Origin: Blastocladiella emersonii ATCC 22665
Lineage: Eukaryota; Blastocladiomycota; Blastocladiomycetes; Blastocladiales; Blastocladiaceae
Length of the DNA: 64,000 bases
Assembly: GCA_025594325.1 (NCBI GenBank)
Contig: JANHCV010000011.1
Span: 186,001-250,000 of the forward strand
Reading direction: 5' to 3'
Shown here piece after piece: positions 28,250-40,600 of the stretch (its first letter is position 1; every line of letters starts with the position of its first letter). The notes below the pieces were generated by a model, which saw only the letters and a list, made by a program, of their open reading frames with translations, was not told the DNA's origin and searched no databases. Position numbers and translations under genes: made by a program.

Positions 28250-29012
28250 CAAACCAGCGTTGCTCGAGCGAAGGCCTTGAGTCCGACGCATTCGGCAAGG
28301 GTGCAGCGTGTCGCCAAGCCGCTCGGCTGTGTTTGAAGTCTGAGGCGTGTGCCAAGCTGTGTCGCTCCACCGCAGTTCAGAGTCGCCGCGATGGAGCTCA
28401 GAACTTGTCGCCCTTGTCGTCCCGAGTGTGTTGTCCAAGAATCACATCAAGCGGTTCCGGCCCGCAGCTCGTCCAGTCGGTGTTCGACTCGATCAAGCGG
28501 GCGGTCTTGACTCTTGAAATCAAAGTGCAAGCGCGTTCGGCGTGCGGTGGAAGGCAGGCGGCGAGTGCGATGCGGGCACGGCGACTCTGCTCGTACTACC
28601 CGGAAACATCTTCGCTACGACTGCAGCAAGGAGTTCAATGTCCAAGCCTTGAAAAATATCCCTTAACGACGCCAAATGTGTGAAACAAGCCGCGGAACTT
28701 GCTGGTGCTTTGACTTTGGTCCACAATCGAGCCTGCGGAGCTCGCGCGAGCCGCGCGGCGCGAATCCCTGGACCCACCGGGCGACGCATGGCCCACGTCT
28801 CAGCAGATTGCATCAAGTCATTTGCGTTGCATGGTGCTGCCGGAGGGTGGGGAGCAGAAGCGTTGAGAGCGTTACCGGTCAAGGCGGGCCGCGCGCGCGG
28901 TGCGCCACCATTGCGCCACACGGCTCGCGTCAACATGACCGATGGCCGCGCGCTGGCGACCATCGACTCTGCCTCTCCCTTCCCCCTCAGGCATCATCCG
29001 ACAACGAAGCTC

Positions 29013-29498
29013 ATGGATTCTACAAGCAGCAGCAACGGCAACCCCGTCGACTCGGGCGCGACCGCCAAGCCGGCGTCGTTCCGGCAGCGCATCGCGCATG
29101 ACCACCCGCAGCTCGTCCCGCTCAAGGTGTGCCAGGAGCGCGCCATGATAGAGGGGTACAAGTCCATGGGGCTCGGTACGCTCACCTTACGGACACGCCG
29201 TGGAGTCCTCGAACTCACACAGCCGCGACCGCGAGCAGCGACGGTCGGGACCTTCCTCATCGCCAAGCTCGCCCGCGTGCAGCCCAACAACGTCATTCTC
29301 GCGTCGGCCGGTACGCTCTCTCGCTCGTTCCTCATCGAAGCCGAGACCCGGCCGCTGACTGTGCGGGTTATAGGCGCGGGCGTGGTGTGCGGGTTCGGCG
29401 CGGCCGCGCTCTACTTTTCGGCGTGCACCGCATCGCTCGCGCACGAGCCGCTGCCGCCAGCAGCACCGGCGGCGTCGGGCCCGCAGGAGACGGCGTGA
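29013..29498 (+). CDS. small predicted membrane protein, OCIA-domain-like
   Basis: Proposed three exons: 29013-29175, 29239-29310 and 29374-29498 (both introns 63 nt, GTACGC donors), giving 119 aa. The spliced product has a hydrophilic start, then DHPQLVPLKVCQERAMIEGYK, a hydrophobic stretch (VGTFLIAKLARV), PNNVILASAGAGVVCGFGAA and a second hydrophobic run (ALYFSACTASLA), ending in a Pro/Ala tail. The Cys, Glu, Tyr and Gly spacing recalls the OCIA domain of small mitochondrial/endosomal membrane proteins, but the similarity is weak. The frame is also open without splicing the first intron; the intron model is preferred because size, donor and acceptor match other genes here. Confidence 0.55.
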   Translation: MDSTSSSNGNPVDSGATAKPASFRQRIAHDHPQLVPLKVCQERAMIEGYKSMGLGTLTLRTRRGVLELTQPRPRAATVGTFLIAKLARVQPNNVILASAGTLSRSFLIEAETRPLTVRVIGAGVVCGFGAAALYFSACTASLAHEPLPPAAPAASGPQETA

Positions 29499-29593
29499 TG
29501 TGTGTGTGTGTGAGGGGGGAAAGGGGGAAATGTATACTACATCCATGAACTCGAACCCGTCGCGCGCGCGCACGCTCGACCTTGGACGCCGGC

Positions 29594-29973
29594 TTAGACG
29601 TGCGTCAGCTTCTCGACCGTCTCGTGCTGCAGCTCCTCGATCGACTCGTCGGGCGAGTGGTCGGCCTTGACCGCCTACACACACGCGTGCGGGGGTCAGC
29701 GAGGGTGATCGGCGTGGTGATGCTCCACGACGGCGCGACGCGTACCGCTTCCGAGACACTGGCGGCGCCCTCGACCCAGTGGTCGCCCTGGCTCGACAGC
29801 GCCTCGTCGATGCCGGTGCCGGCCTCGTCCGTCATGTGCGAGCCCGGGTTGCACCCGCCGATCTCGGGGACGCGCGACGTCGTCGGCGACGAGTGCAGCG
29901 CCGCGGCGTGACGTGGCAGCAGCGTGGTGGCCGAGCGGCGCGCGAAGAGCTTGGTGGCGGTGATGGCGAACAT
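29594..29973 (-). CDS. small mitochondrial protein of unknown function
   Basis: Two exons, 29973-29746 and 29674-29594 (intron 71 nt, GTACGC donor, TGTAG acceptor), encode 102 aa. The N terminus ([20 protein letters not shown]) is a strong mitochondrial presequence. The mature part is hydrophilic and acidic: [36 protein letters not shown] and [13 protein letters not shown]. The acidic helical end suggests a soluble matrix or peripheral protein. I do not recognise the family. Confidence 0.6.
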
Positions 29974-30223
29974 GGTTTGATGCGTTGCGTTGCGTTGCGG
30001 GTGTGCGTGCTCTGTTCGAGGGGAGAGGGGAGCGGGGGGAGAGCGAAGAGCCAGCGTGGCCGAAGCGGCGCGGCCGTGGCTCAGCGCGACGAACGCGTCG
30101 CGTTCCCACACGCGTTGAGCGTGCAGATCGTTCCCGTGCCGCCGTGTCGTCACCCTCTGCGCGAGCGCGAGCGTGCATGTGAATTCTCTGTTATGGTTTC
30201 GCGCCCACCACCCAAAATCGGCA

Positions 30224-31641
30224 CTACTCGCTGTGCTCGGCGGCGCGGCGCGGGTCGGCGAAGGCCGTGTTCCACCGCAGCCGCTGGTTGATGTTGGCCA
30301 CCCAGTCGTCGCCGCCGCCGTCCTCGTGCGTGATGTACGGCACCGGGTCGCCCTGGCCGTGAATCTACACGGCCATCGTCGCGGTGAGACCTCGTGGCGG
30401 TGGCGTCGCGTGCGCTCTCTCCGTACATGGACCACGTCGTGCGACGACGTCAGCGGGCTGACCACCTTGCCGTCGACCGACAGCTCGAGCGACGTGCACC
30501 GCGCGCCGGGCACCTGGCGCAGCGAGATGAGCGCCGAGCTCGGGAACAGCGCCGGGCGGAACGACAGCGACATCGGGCACACGGGCGTCATGAGGATCCC
30601 GGGTACCTCCGGGTGCACGATCGGCCCGCCCGCGGACAGCGAGTACGCCGTCGAGCCCGTCGGCGACGCGATGATGAGGCTACAACGCGTGGGTCAGTTC
30701 ACTTCGCCCATCGCGGCGGACCAATCGGACGTACCCGTCGACGACGGCGCGCGTCAGCACCTGCCCGTTGACGCGGCACTCAATGGACGCGAGCGACGGC
30801 TGCGACGCGCGGTGCAGCAGCACCTCGTTCATGACCTGGAACCGCTTGATGGTCGTCGCCTTGAGCTGCTCCATCAGCTGGTCCGGCGACTTTGGCCGTG
30901 CTGGGCGCACCGCGGGTGGCTCGGCCGCGACCGCGACCGCGTACTCGCGCACCACCTGGCACACGAGCCGGTCACGGTACGAGAGCGACGCGCGGCCGTC
31001 GAAAACGCGTCCGAGCACGTCCTTGTACTCCTCGATCCCTGGCGGGCGCGATCGATCGGGCGTGAGTGAGGGATTCGATATATCAGCGGGTGAGGTGGAG
31101 TAGACGTACGGAACGGCGGCAGGAAGTTGAGGGTGCCCATGGAAAAGGACGCGACGGGCGGAACGTGGCCCTGGAACAGCGTCGAGATGTGCAGCAGCGT
31201 GCCGTCGCCGCCCAGCCCGACGACCAGGTTGAACGACTCGGCCTGCGCCTTGATCTCTACGCGAGCGCCGTGCGTGTCAGATCGGCTTGTCCCAACAACC
31301 GCAAGCCACAATGGACCCTTTGGCGTCATAAGCGAGCACACGGGCGCGAGATCGCGTGCCGACGCCGCGCGGTCGACATCAGCGACGCGCGCGTTGCTCT
31401 CCTCGCGCTGACACGCGAGCGTCGGCTGCGCCGCCGCGGGCCCGTCGCCGTCGCGGTCCTCGCAGATCACGTCGACCGTCGGGTGCTCCTGGCGCAGCCA
31501 CTTGGCCATGTCGACGGCGGCGCGCAGCGCGCGGGCGTCGTACTGCTTGCGGATCAGCAGCACGCGCGGGCGCGACAGCAGCGGCGGGAAGGCGAGTGTC
31601 TTGGGCCTCATTGCGGCGACACTAGGGTTCATCAGATGCAT
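30224..31641 (-). CDS. NAD/NADH kinase
   Basis: Exons 31641-31110, 31038-30735, 30679-30427 and 30364-30224 (introns 71, 55 and 62 nt) give 409 aa. Motifs are [13 protein letters not shown] (the GGDG NAD-kinase signature), [49 protein letters not shown] (spliced across the third exon start) and a C-terminal [14 protein letters not shown]. It phosphorylates NAD(H) to NADP(H) using ATP. Within exon 1, a 60-nt stretch just before the GGDG domain (about 31255-31314) has GTCCAT...CTGAC...CGTAG and could be a fifth intron, reducing the protein to 389 aa; it is in frame, so sequence alone cannot decide. No mitochondrial presequence is evident, so a Utr1-like cytosolic form is more likely than Pos5. 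It is divergent from the four-TM gene at 31887. Confidence 0.93.
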
Positions 31642-31886
31642 GGGGCGAGGATGGGGGGAGAAAGGATCGGATGTGGCGAAGCGCAGGGATCAGCCGGGCC
31701 CGCGTGCGTGCGCGACGGTCACGCGTCGCGTCGTCGCGACGCGCCGCGAAAGTGTCTCCCACACCACGCGGCCGGGCGTGCTCCCGTTTCTGCGGTCCCC
31801 GGCGCTTCTTCTGCCCCCCTCACCGCGTCCACCGATTCATGTAACTGCCCTCGAGGACTCTCGCAACTAGCAGCATCGATTCCACC

Positions 31887-32835
31887 ATGGGCGTCTTTGG
31901 CAAAGTATGGCACCCGTCGCGTCCACGGAACCGTCCCCTCGATGCATCTGACGCGTCCCCGATGGCCGTGCGAGTAGAAGAAGAAGAGCGACGACTCGGC
32001 GCCCTCGTCGCCGACCAAGGAGGTCGCCTCGCCCAAGGCCGCGGCGTCGCTCGGCGACACGCCCAAGGCGGACAGCGATGCGCCGCCGCCCGCGCCCAAG
32101 CCCAAGAAGGGCGACCCCGACTACAAGCCGGGCCAGTCGTACACGCCCAAGGTGCGCGAGGGCAAGGAGGCCAAGCCCAAGACGGAGACGTCGGCGTCCG
32201 TGACGATCAAGGCGTCGGCGGCCATGGACTCGCCGCGGACCGGGTCCGTGTCGTCGTCGGGTGCGCTGGGCGAGCCGATGCCCGAGCGGCCGACGACGCG
32301 GTGCTGCTGCCTGTTCCACATGCCGACGTCGATCGTGCTCATGGTCGTGCTGCTGCTCGCCAACGACGTGTGGTTCGCGTGGATCTCCATGAACCAGCGC
32401 AACCAGGCCATCAACCTGTACGAGCAGATGCGCGCGACGTGGAAGGCGCAGGGCGCCATGGCCACGATGCGGCACGCGCAGGAGCTGCGCACGATCCTCG
32501 ACGCCAACGTGGTCGTGGCGCTCGTCGACATGGTGTTCACGCTGGTCGGGCTCGCCGGCGTCGACATGGAGTCGTTCCGCATCTTCCTCGTCTTCACCGT
32601 GTGGAAGGCGATCCAGTTCTGCTACTCGGTCTCCAGCTCGATCGTCACGCTCTACCTCATTCAGTACTTCCGCGGCGAGGCGTCCTCCCAGCGCGCCAAG
32701 GACCTGCTCAACTGGGAGACGGGCATCTCGTTCACGGGCCTAGTCCTCGAGTTCTACTTTTTGATCCTCTTCTGCATCTTCACCCACTACCTGCGCAAGC
32801 TGCGCAACTGGAAGCTCGCCACCTCGCTCAAGTAG
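31887..32835 (+). CDS. four-transmembrane protein of unknown function
   Basis: Two exons: an 18-nt first exon 31887-31904 (MGVFGK) and 31978-32835, intron 73 nt (GTATGG donor, GAGTAG acceptor), giving 291 aa. The first 110 residues are a hydrophilic Lys/Ser/Pro-rich tail (KKKKSDDSAPSSPTK), followed by RCCCLFHMP, a possible palmitoylation cluster, then four hydrophobic segments near residues 124-145, 181-203, 207-235 and 257-281. MGVFGK could be an N-myristoylation site because Gly follows the initiator. The protein ends with a short basic tail. No named family is recognised; the tetraspan layout resembles fungal membrane-organising proteins only in a general way. Confidence 0.72.
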
Positions 32836-33154
32836 TGTCGCGCGAGGGGGGAGCGCGTGTGCGCTCGGTCGGGTGGATGGGGTTCGCTACATACACTTGA
32901 CGTTCTTAGCTTGTCCACACCCTAGATTGGTCGAGGAGCCAACTGGCTGGGACGGTGCGAGCATCGCAGCGGCAGTGTCGCACGACGCGTCTCGCATCTC
33001 TCACGCGAGCATCACATGAGCGTTCGGATTGGGAGACGCTGATCGTTTCGAGTGCTCGGCCGTGGCCGCTTCTCCTCCACCATCCACGAAGCTGATGAAA
33101 AATGTCTAGCACCGTGCTTCCAGGTGGGTGCAACATGTATCCCGTTGCACTGAG
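32836..33154. other. intergenic
   Basis: 319 bp between the four-TM gene and POP4. Nothing recognised. Confidence 0.4.
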
Positions 33155-34025
33155 ATGTCCTTCGCGGGACCAGGTCAGGCTGATGGCGAGGTCGCACGGG
33201 TAGAGTCATTTTACGAGCAGTTGCCGAAGCGGTATCGCGCCGGTGAGGCCAAGGTGCGCCGCCCCACTGAGTGGCTGCGAGTGGACGATGGACTCACGCT
33301 GAGCGTGCGTACAGGAGAGCAACAAGGGCTTCAGCAAGACGCTGGTGCAGCAGATCATTGAGCAGCATGAGCCCTTCGTGCAGTCCAAGTACAGCTCGAC
33401 GGGCGCCGTGTCGTCGCTGTCGACGAGCCTGCCGCTCGACAACCTGCCCGAGCAGTTCCGCGCCAAGGGCAAGGACAAGGCGGCCGAGCGCCGCGAGCGC
33501 AAGGAGCTGCGCAAGCGCAAGTACCTGACGTCGCGCGAGCGCCGGAAGCTCAACCTGCTCAGCATCCCGACCGAGTGCCGCAAGTTCGACCTCCTGCTGC
33601 CGCTGCACCAGCTGTGGGAGCAGTACATGGTCGACCTGCGCACGTCCACGGCCGCTAGCGGGGCAGGGCCTAGCGACCAGTTCCTCGCCAAGCTCGTCAA
33701 GGCCGACTTTCACGGCGCTCTCCTCACGGGTACGTGTGCATCTCTCACTGAGAACTCGGCCGCGCTCACGCGACGTTCGGGTGTAGTGGTCCGCGCGACG
33801 TGCCCAACACGCATCGGGATCACGGGCATCGTGGTGCAGGAGACGAGCAACACGTTCAAGGTGGTGACGCGCAGCAACGAGCTCAAGTCGGTGGCCAAGG
33901 AGGGCACCGTCTTCTCGCTCGCCGTCAAGGGCACGCTGTACACGCTGTTCGGCAACCAGATCCGGTACCGGTCGAGCGAGCGCGCCGCGCGCAAGTTCAA
34001 GAGCAAGCCGACCATCGACATGTGA
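33155..34025 (+). CDS. POP4: RNase P/MRP protein subunit Pop4 (Rpp29)
   Basis: Three exons, 33155-33253, 33315-33729 and 33787-34025 (introns 61 and 57 nt), give 250 aa. The C-terminal half is the Rpp29/UPF0086 domain: SLREKR-type basic region (KDKAAERRERKELRKRKY), LLPLHQLWEQYM, ADFHGALLTVVRATCPTRIG, ITGIVVQETSNTFKVVTR and VAKEGTVFSLAV, ending with IRYRSSERAARKFKSK. This Sm-like beta barrel binds RNase P RNA and other subunits and acts in 5' tRNA maturation in the nucleus. The first exon is assigned because its reading frame joins the second in phase across a canonical intron. Confidence 0.93.
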
Positions 34026-34459
34026 GCGTGAGCGTGGGCGGCGTGTAATAAAGTTTGGGTGGCGGTCCTTAGTCAGCGTGCGAGACAAGAGGGCAAGAGG
34101 GAGAAGCGGTTGGCCAGCTGGACAAGCGAGCCCATTCGCGAAAAAATCGATCATGCGCGGGCACGTGAGCGGTTCCAGCGAAGTCGATGTGACTCGGCCA
34201 GCCGCCTCGCGGTCGCCCGCCGTCGCTGCGCGCCCCTCATCGCCGGCACAACGCTCCCTCCCTCCTGCCGTCTCGCTCGAAGACAACAACTGCATCCCGG
34301 TGCCGTTCTTGTACGCAGCGCGCCCGCCTACGCCCATGTATCTCGCGCTCGCCGGCTGACGAGACCCGCGCCGCCGCCCCGCTCGTGTATCATCGCATCG
34401 CCACCGCTCCCTCGACGCGCCTCGCTCCGTACCCGACCTCAGCTCACAAGCAACTCAAC
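34026..34459. other. intergenic / UBC4 promoter
   Basis: 434 bp upstream of the ubiquitin-conjugating enzyme. Pyrimidine-rich near the ATG. No further element recognised. Confidence 0.4.
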
Positions 34460-35205
<746 letters not shown>

Positions 35206-36065
35206 AGATCCGGCCGTCTTGCGGTGGGCTGGGAGTCGTCGAGGGTCGGGGTGATGGTGGTCAACGTAGCCACGGCCGCGTCCGGCCACCCTCCCCGTGT
35301 CCCTTGCGACGTCCACTCCACCGCGACCGGAACGACGTCGAGTCTTGTTCAATAATGCAGTTTTTTGTGTTCGTCAACGTCATGTGTGTCTGTGTGCGAA
35401 AATGTGGAGGGGGAATTGGCGCCGACACAGCAGCACACATAGCCGTGTCAAGCCGCTCAGTCTCGGGCGCCGCCGCCGCCCGCCTCCTCGCCTCTGTCGT
35501 TTTTGTGAGAGATGGGAAGAAGGTATTATACACGTTGAGAACAAGTGAAAGTAAACTGCCGAGGTCTCGTAAGAAGGCGAGAAGGATGCTGCTGAAGGAG
35601 CTGCAAGACCGTGGCCATCTCCGCAAACTTGCCTCGGCTTCGTCGCGACAGTTTCCCTTGCTGTTCTGGCGTCTTCAAACTTTAACTTAAGGTTGCGCAT
35701 CGCCCTTCGAGGCACGCAGATCGGCAGATCATCGTCCGCATCAGAGCCTTCGCCGTCCAACGAGTCCGAGCGGGGAACCGTCGTGAGCGCCCATGTGGAA
35801 TCGGGGTGAGGGTAGGATACACCAAGTCAGGGGGTAAGACCGCGAGCTTTGCGCCAGGTTATAACCTCTCGACATACAATGTCGGTGCAGAATACAGAGT
35901 TGGCGAGCGGGTGAAAGCGGAAGCGGAAGCGACGACGCGGTGTGTTTCAGGGTAGGCGCCACACACATGATATCGAGACGCGTCTCTCAGCCTGTCTCGC
36001 AGGCGCACTCACCCAAGGTACGACACGAGCAACAGTGGAAGTTGGGTATCAACGAGTGTATAACA
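35206..36065. other. intergenic
   Basis: About 860 bp without a supportable gene. From about 35933 it is the conserved 3' flank of duplicated unit copy B. Confidence 0.4.
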
Positions 36066-36635
36066 TCAAAAACGAACGAAATCAATGGCAGCGGGCTGCT
36101 CGTCGTCGTTGGCAGAGGACTCGTCACGGAGCTCATCGACGACAACCTTGCCGCCCGCAACGGGGGCAGGAGCAGCACGCCGGGACAGTCGCGCCCTGAC
36201 TGCCGCCCACGCCAGACGAGTCGAGAGTGACGACGAAGAGCAGGACGACTTGTCCGCCGCTGGGCTCGGATGAGGGACGACCAGCGTGTCGTCCGAGCCC
36301 AGGTCGCCGCAGGCCGCGAACGGGGCCGGCGCGGCGAGCTCGGCGAACGGGTCGGCCGGGGCGGGCACCGTTGACTGCTTCGACCTGTTCGTGTCGCGCT
36401 TGCCGGGGCGCGGCACGATGCGAGGCAGGCGGGCCGTGAACTTGCTGAGTGCGTGCTTGACCGAGGCGACGGTCGAGGGCACGAGCGGCAGCTTGAACGC
36501 CTTCTCGGGCTTGTAGCACTAGTCCTCGCCAGCCATGGAAAGCGTGGCGAACGACGACGAGGACAGCTGCTGCTCGTGGGCCGAGAGGAGGAGGGCGGTC
36601 GAGGGGACCTTGGCGAGGGCGGAGAACATCATCAT
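36066..36635 (-). pseudogene. small protein of unknown function, copy B (nonsense-interrupted)
   Basis: Homologous to the genes at 5524-6105 and 55122-55700. It begins with the same three ATGs and keeps the reading frame to the same VIDFVRF end, but the codon for the first Tyr of the EDYRY segment is TAG at 36519-36521 (minus strand). Other changes include an extra Gln after SAHE, loss of a few residues around KQVEP, and scattered substitutions. A downstream Met in this frame would give a 138-aa C-terminal product. The promoter with TATA box (36776-36782) and the leader intron signals are preserved. No stomatin gene accompanies this copy. A single base change would explain the loss, so it may be recent, or may be an assembly error. 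Confidence 0.75.
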
Positions 36636-36775
36636 TTTTGGGATAGGCTCTGGAGGGCGGGCGGGCGCGAGCATTAGTCATGAAGGTTGGTGAGTGTTGC
36701 GTAAAGAGATGCGTACATGGATGAAAAAGGACCTAGGATGGAGAGCAGGAGAAGGAGGGCCGAGGGGCGGGCGAT

Positions 36776-36782
36776 CTTTATA
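36776..36782 (-). promoter_or_regulatory. TATA box, copy B
   Basis: TATAAAG on the minus strand at the same distance from the ATG triplet as in copies A and C. Confidence 0.6.
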
Positions 36783-36898
36783 GGAGACAAGCGCGTGCAT
36801 TCAACGAAAGTCGGTTCAAGTCGAGCATGCATACAACGTTCATTTCCACCCCCGTGGCAGCGGCGATCACCCACGAGGCAGGGTGCGAGACATCACGG

Positions 36899-37659
36899 GG
36901 TCGCGGGACAACCTTGCATCATCTCTTTGACTGCAGACAAGCATCCCTCGAAACTCGTACCCCAGCGCCTCGCTCATACGGATTGCGCCGCGGCACTGCG
37001 AAGAACTTGGTCCATCGATCACGCTTGTCTGCACCCTGACTTGTATTGTTGTTCACCCTGTCCTCGGCAGTAGTTCATAGGCGTGTGCTGCCTACGGCGA
37101 AGCGAGCAAGGTGTGGCGCATCGCGCTCGCGTCGGATCGGCCGCTGCTCCCTTCCCGCGGAGGGTCCTCACCCGCAAGCTCACCTCCGGCTCGAACGGCG
37201 TCGAGTAGCGGTTGTTGATGTCGGGTACGTCGACCGCGTGCACACGTTTGCCGAGATCAGTGCTCGGATCAGCCGATGATTTGGCCTTGGCGTTCCTCGT
37301 GTCACGGATCCAGCAACGCCCATACAATCCAAGCATGTCTTTCCTCACATGAAGACTCTGGAGTGGCAAGAGCTTCTCGCCGGAGCAAGTGGAAGGAGGG
37401 GCTCCGAGGCAGGGACTCACCGATCAAGGGCACCGAATTCGGACCGGTGGGAGTCGTTGGGTGCGCGCGCGAAGCGGTGAGTCCCCGAACGGCGGTTCCC
37501 ACGCGAACGCGTTCCGGCCGCCCGCCGCGCCCGCACGTACAAAACGGCGCCGCGTCCCTGTCCTCCCTCCCCGCGTTGACGTCAGCGCGTGCAACCGATC
37601 CGCCGCCCTGGTAGACTCGCAGCTCTCCGCACACCCTCCTCGACAGGGCGCCCGCCACC
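36899..37659. other. intergenic
   Basis: About 760 bp between copy B and the ankyrin gene. Nothing supportable. Confidence 0.4.
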
Positions 37660-40600
37660 ATGAAGACTTCCCCCGCTGCCGCTGCACCCGAGCGCCCGCC
37701 GCCGGTCCCGCGCCTCGACGTGGCGGCGTACGCCAAGCAGCTGCTCGGTGCGACGTCGTACGCGGAGCGCGAGGCGCTGCGGCTCAAGCACGTCGGCCAC
37801 GAGAACGCGCTGCGCCAGCTGTTCGCGCAGCACCGCGACTCGGCGCCCGAGCTCGCCGACCCGCACGTCCTGCTCGTCCCGCTGCACGAGCTGCCGCCCG
37901 CCGCGCGCTGCGTGCCCACGGTGTTCGCCGACGAGCGCAAGCTGCCGTCCGTGTTCCCCAACAAGGACAAGCTCGGCGAGGGCAAGATCGCCATTGCCGA
38001 CCGCTCCGAGTTCGCCCTCAACTGGAAGCTGTACACGGCCGGCGCCCTCGACTGCCTCGACTGGAACAACCTGTTTGCCGCCGGCGGCGCCGTCCAGGCC
38101 TGCCTGTCGCACCTCGACCCCAAGCTCACGTACGGCGAGCGCCGCGACCACTTCCTCGACAAGTTCCCGTCGAGCGACGTCGACCTCTTCATCTACGGCC
38201 TCGACGAGGACGCCGCCAAGGAGAAGATGGAGCAGATCTACAACTCGATCATGGACGCGATTCCGTTCGAGGTCGTCGTGATTCGGTACGCTTTCTCGCT
38301 CGTTCGTGTTCCCCTCGAGGCGTCTCGCTGACCAGCACTGCCCCCGACGTAGCACCCCGCTCGCCTGCACCATCGTCTCGCAGTACCCGTACCGCCACGT
38401 CCAGATCGTGCTGCGCCTGTACAAGAGCCCCGCCGAGGTCATCATGGGCTTCGACGTGGACGCGTGCTCGGTCGGCTTCGACGGCACCCGCATCCTCGCC
38501 ACGCCGCGCGGCCACCTCGCCCTGCTCACCCAGACCAACTCGATCGACCTGACGCGCCGCTCGCTGACCTACGAGTCGCGCCTCGCCAAGTACGCGGCCC
38601 GCGGCTTCGAGGTGCGCGTGCCGTCGCTGCGCCGCGACGACGTGGACCCGCAGATCTACGAGCGCTCCTTTGACAAGGTGCGCGGCCTCGCGCGCCTGCT
38701 CCTCTTCGAGGCCATTGGGTCGCAGGAGAACCGCTTCGTCTACAAGGAGCAGCAGCGCGAGCGCAAGGGCCGCCCAGAGCACCCGAACGCCGGCCAGTTC
38801 GAGGCCCGCGCCCACCTCCGCCGCAGCGACCTCAAGGCCAAGGACGCGCTCGCCACGTCCGACTACGCCACGGTCCACCTGCCGTACGGGCCCGGCTACG
38901 ACGCGGCCCGCATCGTGCGCCAGCTCGCCAAGCGCGACCGTACGTGGAACTTCTGCTGCTTTGACCATGGCCGCCGACCACAGCCACTGACCTCCTCCAC
39001 CCACCCCTAAATTCCAGGCCAGCTCTGCAATGACTACGTGATGCGCAAGCGCGGCGTCAAGGTGCACACGCACCCGACCTTTTTCGGCACCATGCAGGAG
39101 GTGCTCGTCGACGCGTGCGGCGAGTGCCCGCCCGCGGGGCCCGAGGACGCCGCCGACCTCGAGGGGTTCGTGCACGGCCCGCTGCGCTTCATCACCGACG
39201 ACCCGGGCCGCCAGTCGATCGGCTCGTTCCACCCGATCACGGACGAGGAGTGGACCGCCGACGCGTACATCACGGCCGAGCGCGAGCCGCTCATCACGGC
39301 GGTCGCGCGCGGCGACGTCCCCGCGGCCCGCGCCATCCTCGACGCGCAGGGCGCCGACTACGACCTCGAGTCCCGCGACTGGGTCGGTCGCACCCCGCTG
39401 CACGTCGCTATCCTCTGCGCCCGTACCGCCATGGTCGAGTTCCTGATCGAGCGCGGCGCTCGCGTCTCGGCCCCGCTGCCCGACGGACGGCTCCCGATCC
39501 ACGTCGCCGCCGAGTACGGGCTCGCTGATATCGCCGAGCTCGTCTGGGCCCGCAACCTCAAGAACCGCGCCGAGCTCGAGGCTCAGGGCAAGGCTGTCGG
39601 CGACCACGACGAGGACGACGACGCCAAGAAGGAGGGCAAGGCCGGGTCCGCGTCTGGCTCGGACGAGGACGGCTCGGACCCTGACGGCTCGGACGCTGAC
39701 GGCTCGGACGCTGACGGCTCGGACGACGGTGACGATGACGATGACGACGAGGAGGAGAACAAGGACGAGTCCATGGACGAGGACGGCGAGCCCAGGCCGA
39801 AAAAGGACAAGAAGAAGAAGAAGGTCGAGCCCGCGCCCAAGGAGAAGGCTGAGGAGGAGGAGCCCGACGTGTTTGGCATCCAGACGCGTTGCTGGGACTA
39901 CGGGCTTGCGCCGATCCACTCCGCGGTGCTGTACGGCCACCTCGACCTCGTGCGCTGGCTGCTCGACCACGGCGCGTCGCCCAACCGCAAGTACAAGATG
40001 GCCGCGCGGTGGTCGCGCAACGAGAACGCGACGCTCGCGCTCGCGCACCTGACGCCCGACCCCGCCGTCGGCATGGCGATCGCCGAGCTGCTCCTCGAGC
40101 GGGGCGCCGAGGTCGACCAGGCCGTCCTCCAGGCCACCATCAACGACCAGGCCAAGGACTTCTTCGTCCGCTACGTCAAGCACTCGGACGACGCCCTCAA
40201 GCAGCTCGACGACCTCGTCCTGGCCGTCATCCGCACCAAGGACGCGGCGCTGCTGCGCGAGGTGATTGCGCTCGGCGCCACGGTCAAGTTCGACGCGGCG
40301 TGGGCGGCCAAGAAGTTCGGCATCTTGCTCGGGCAGGCCGAGGGGCGCCTCGAGATGATGAGCCTGACGGCGCCGCTCATCGAGGCCATTGGCCGCTACG
40401 ACACGCCCAACCCCGAGATTGTGCAGATCCTGCTCGAGGCCGGCGCCGACGTCAATGTGCGGCAGTACCGGTGGGGCGGGTCGGACCTCATGGACGAGGT
40501 GTGCGATATGGTCGTCGAGGCGGGCAACTCGCTCGGGTACTACCTGACCGCGCCGACGGGCGAGGAGCCCGACCGCAAGGCCAACGAGGAGCGCACGCGC

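Larger units (their letters stand above)
26824..29012. other. gene-poor region with diverged repeats
   Basis: About 2.2 kb with no convincing gene. GC content is lower than in flanking coding DNA, and open frames are short and unlike any family. Two hairpin-forming elements about 1.12 kb apart (27075-27131, 28193-28249) sit in surrounding sequence that also shows patches of weak direct similarity, consistent with an old, decayed duplication or transposon remains. Confidence 0.5.
35933..36898 (-). repeat. three-copy unit, copy B
   Basis: Diverged copy of the unit at 5251-6236, inverted, including promoter, coding region and 3' flank. Similarity stops abruptly at both ends. Confidence 0.75.

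Noticed and set aside
36133-36681. Long minus frame overlapping copy B starting MTNARARPP
   Set aside because: It is a shifted frame over the promoter leader and coding region of copy B. Homologous frames in A and C are not maintained to the same end.
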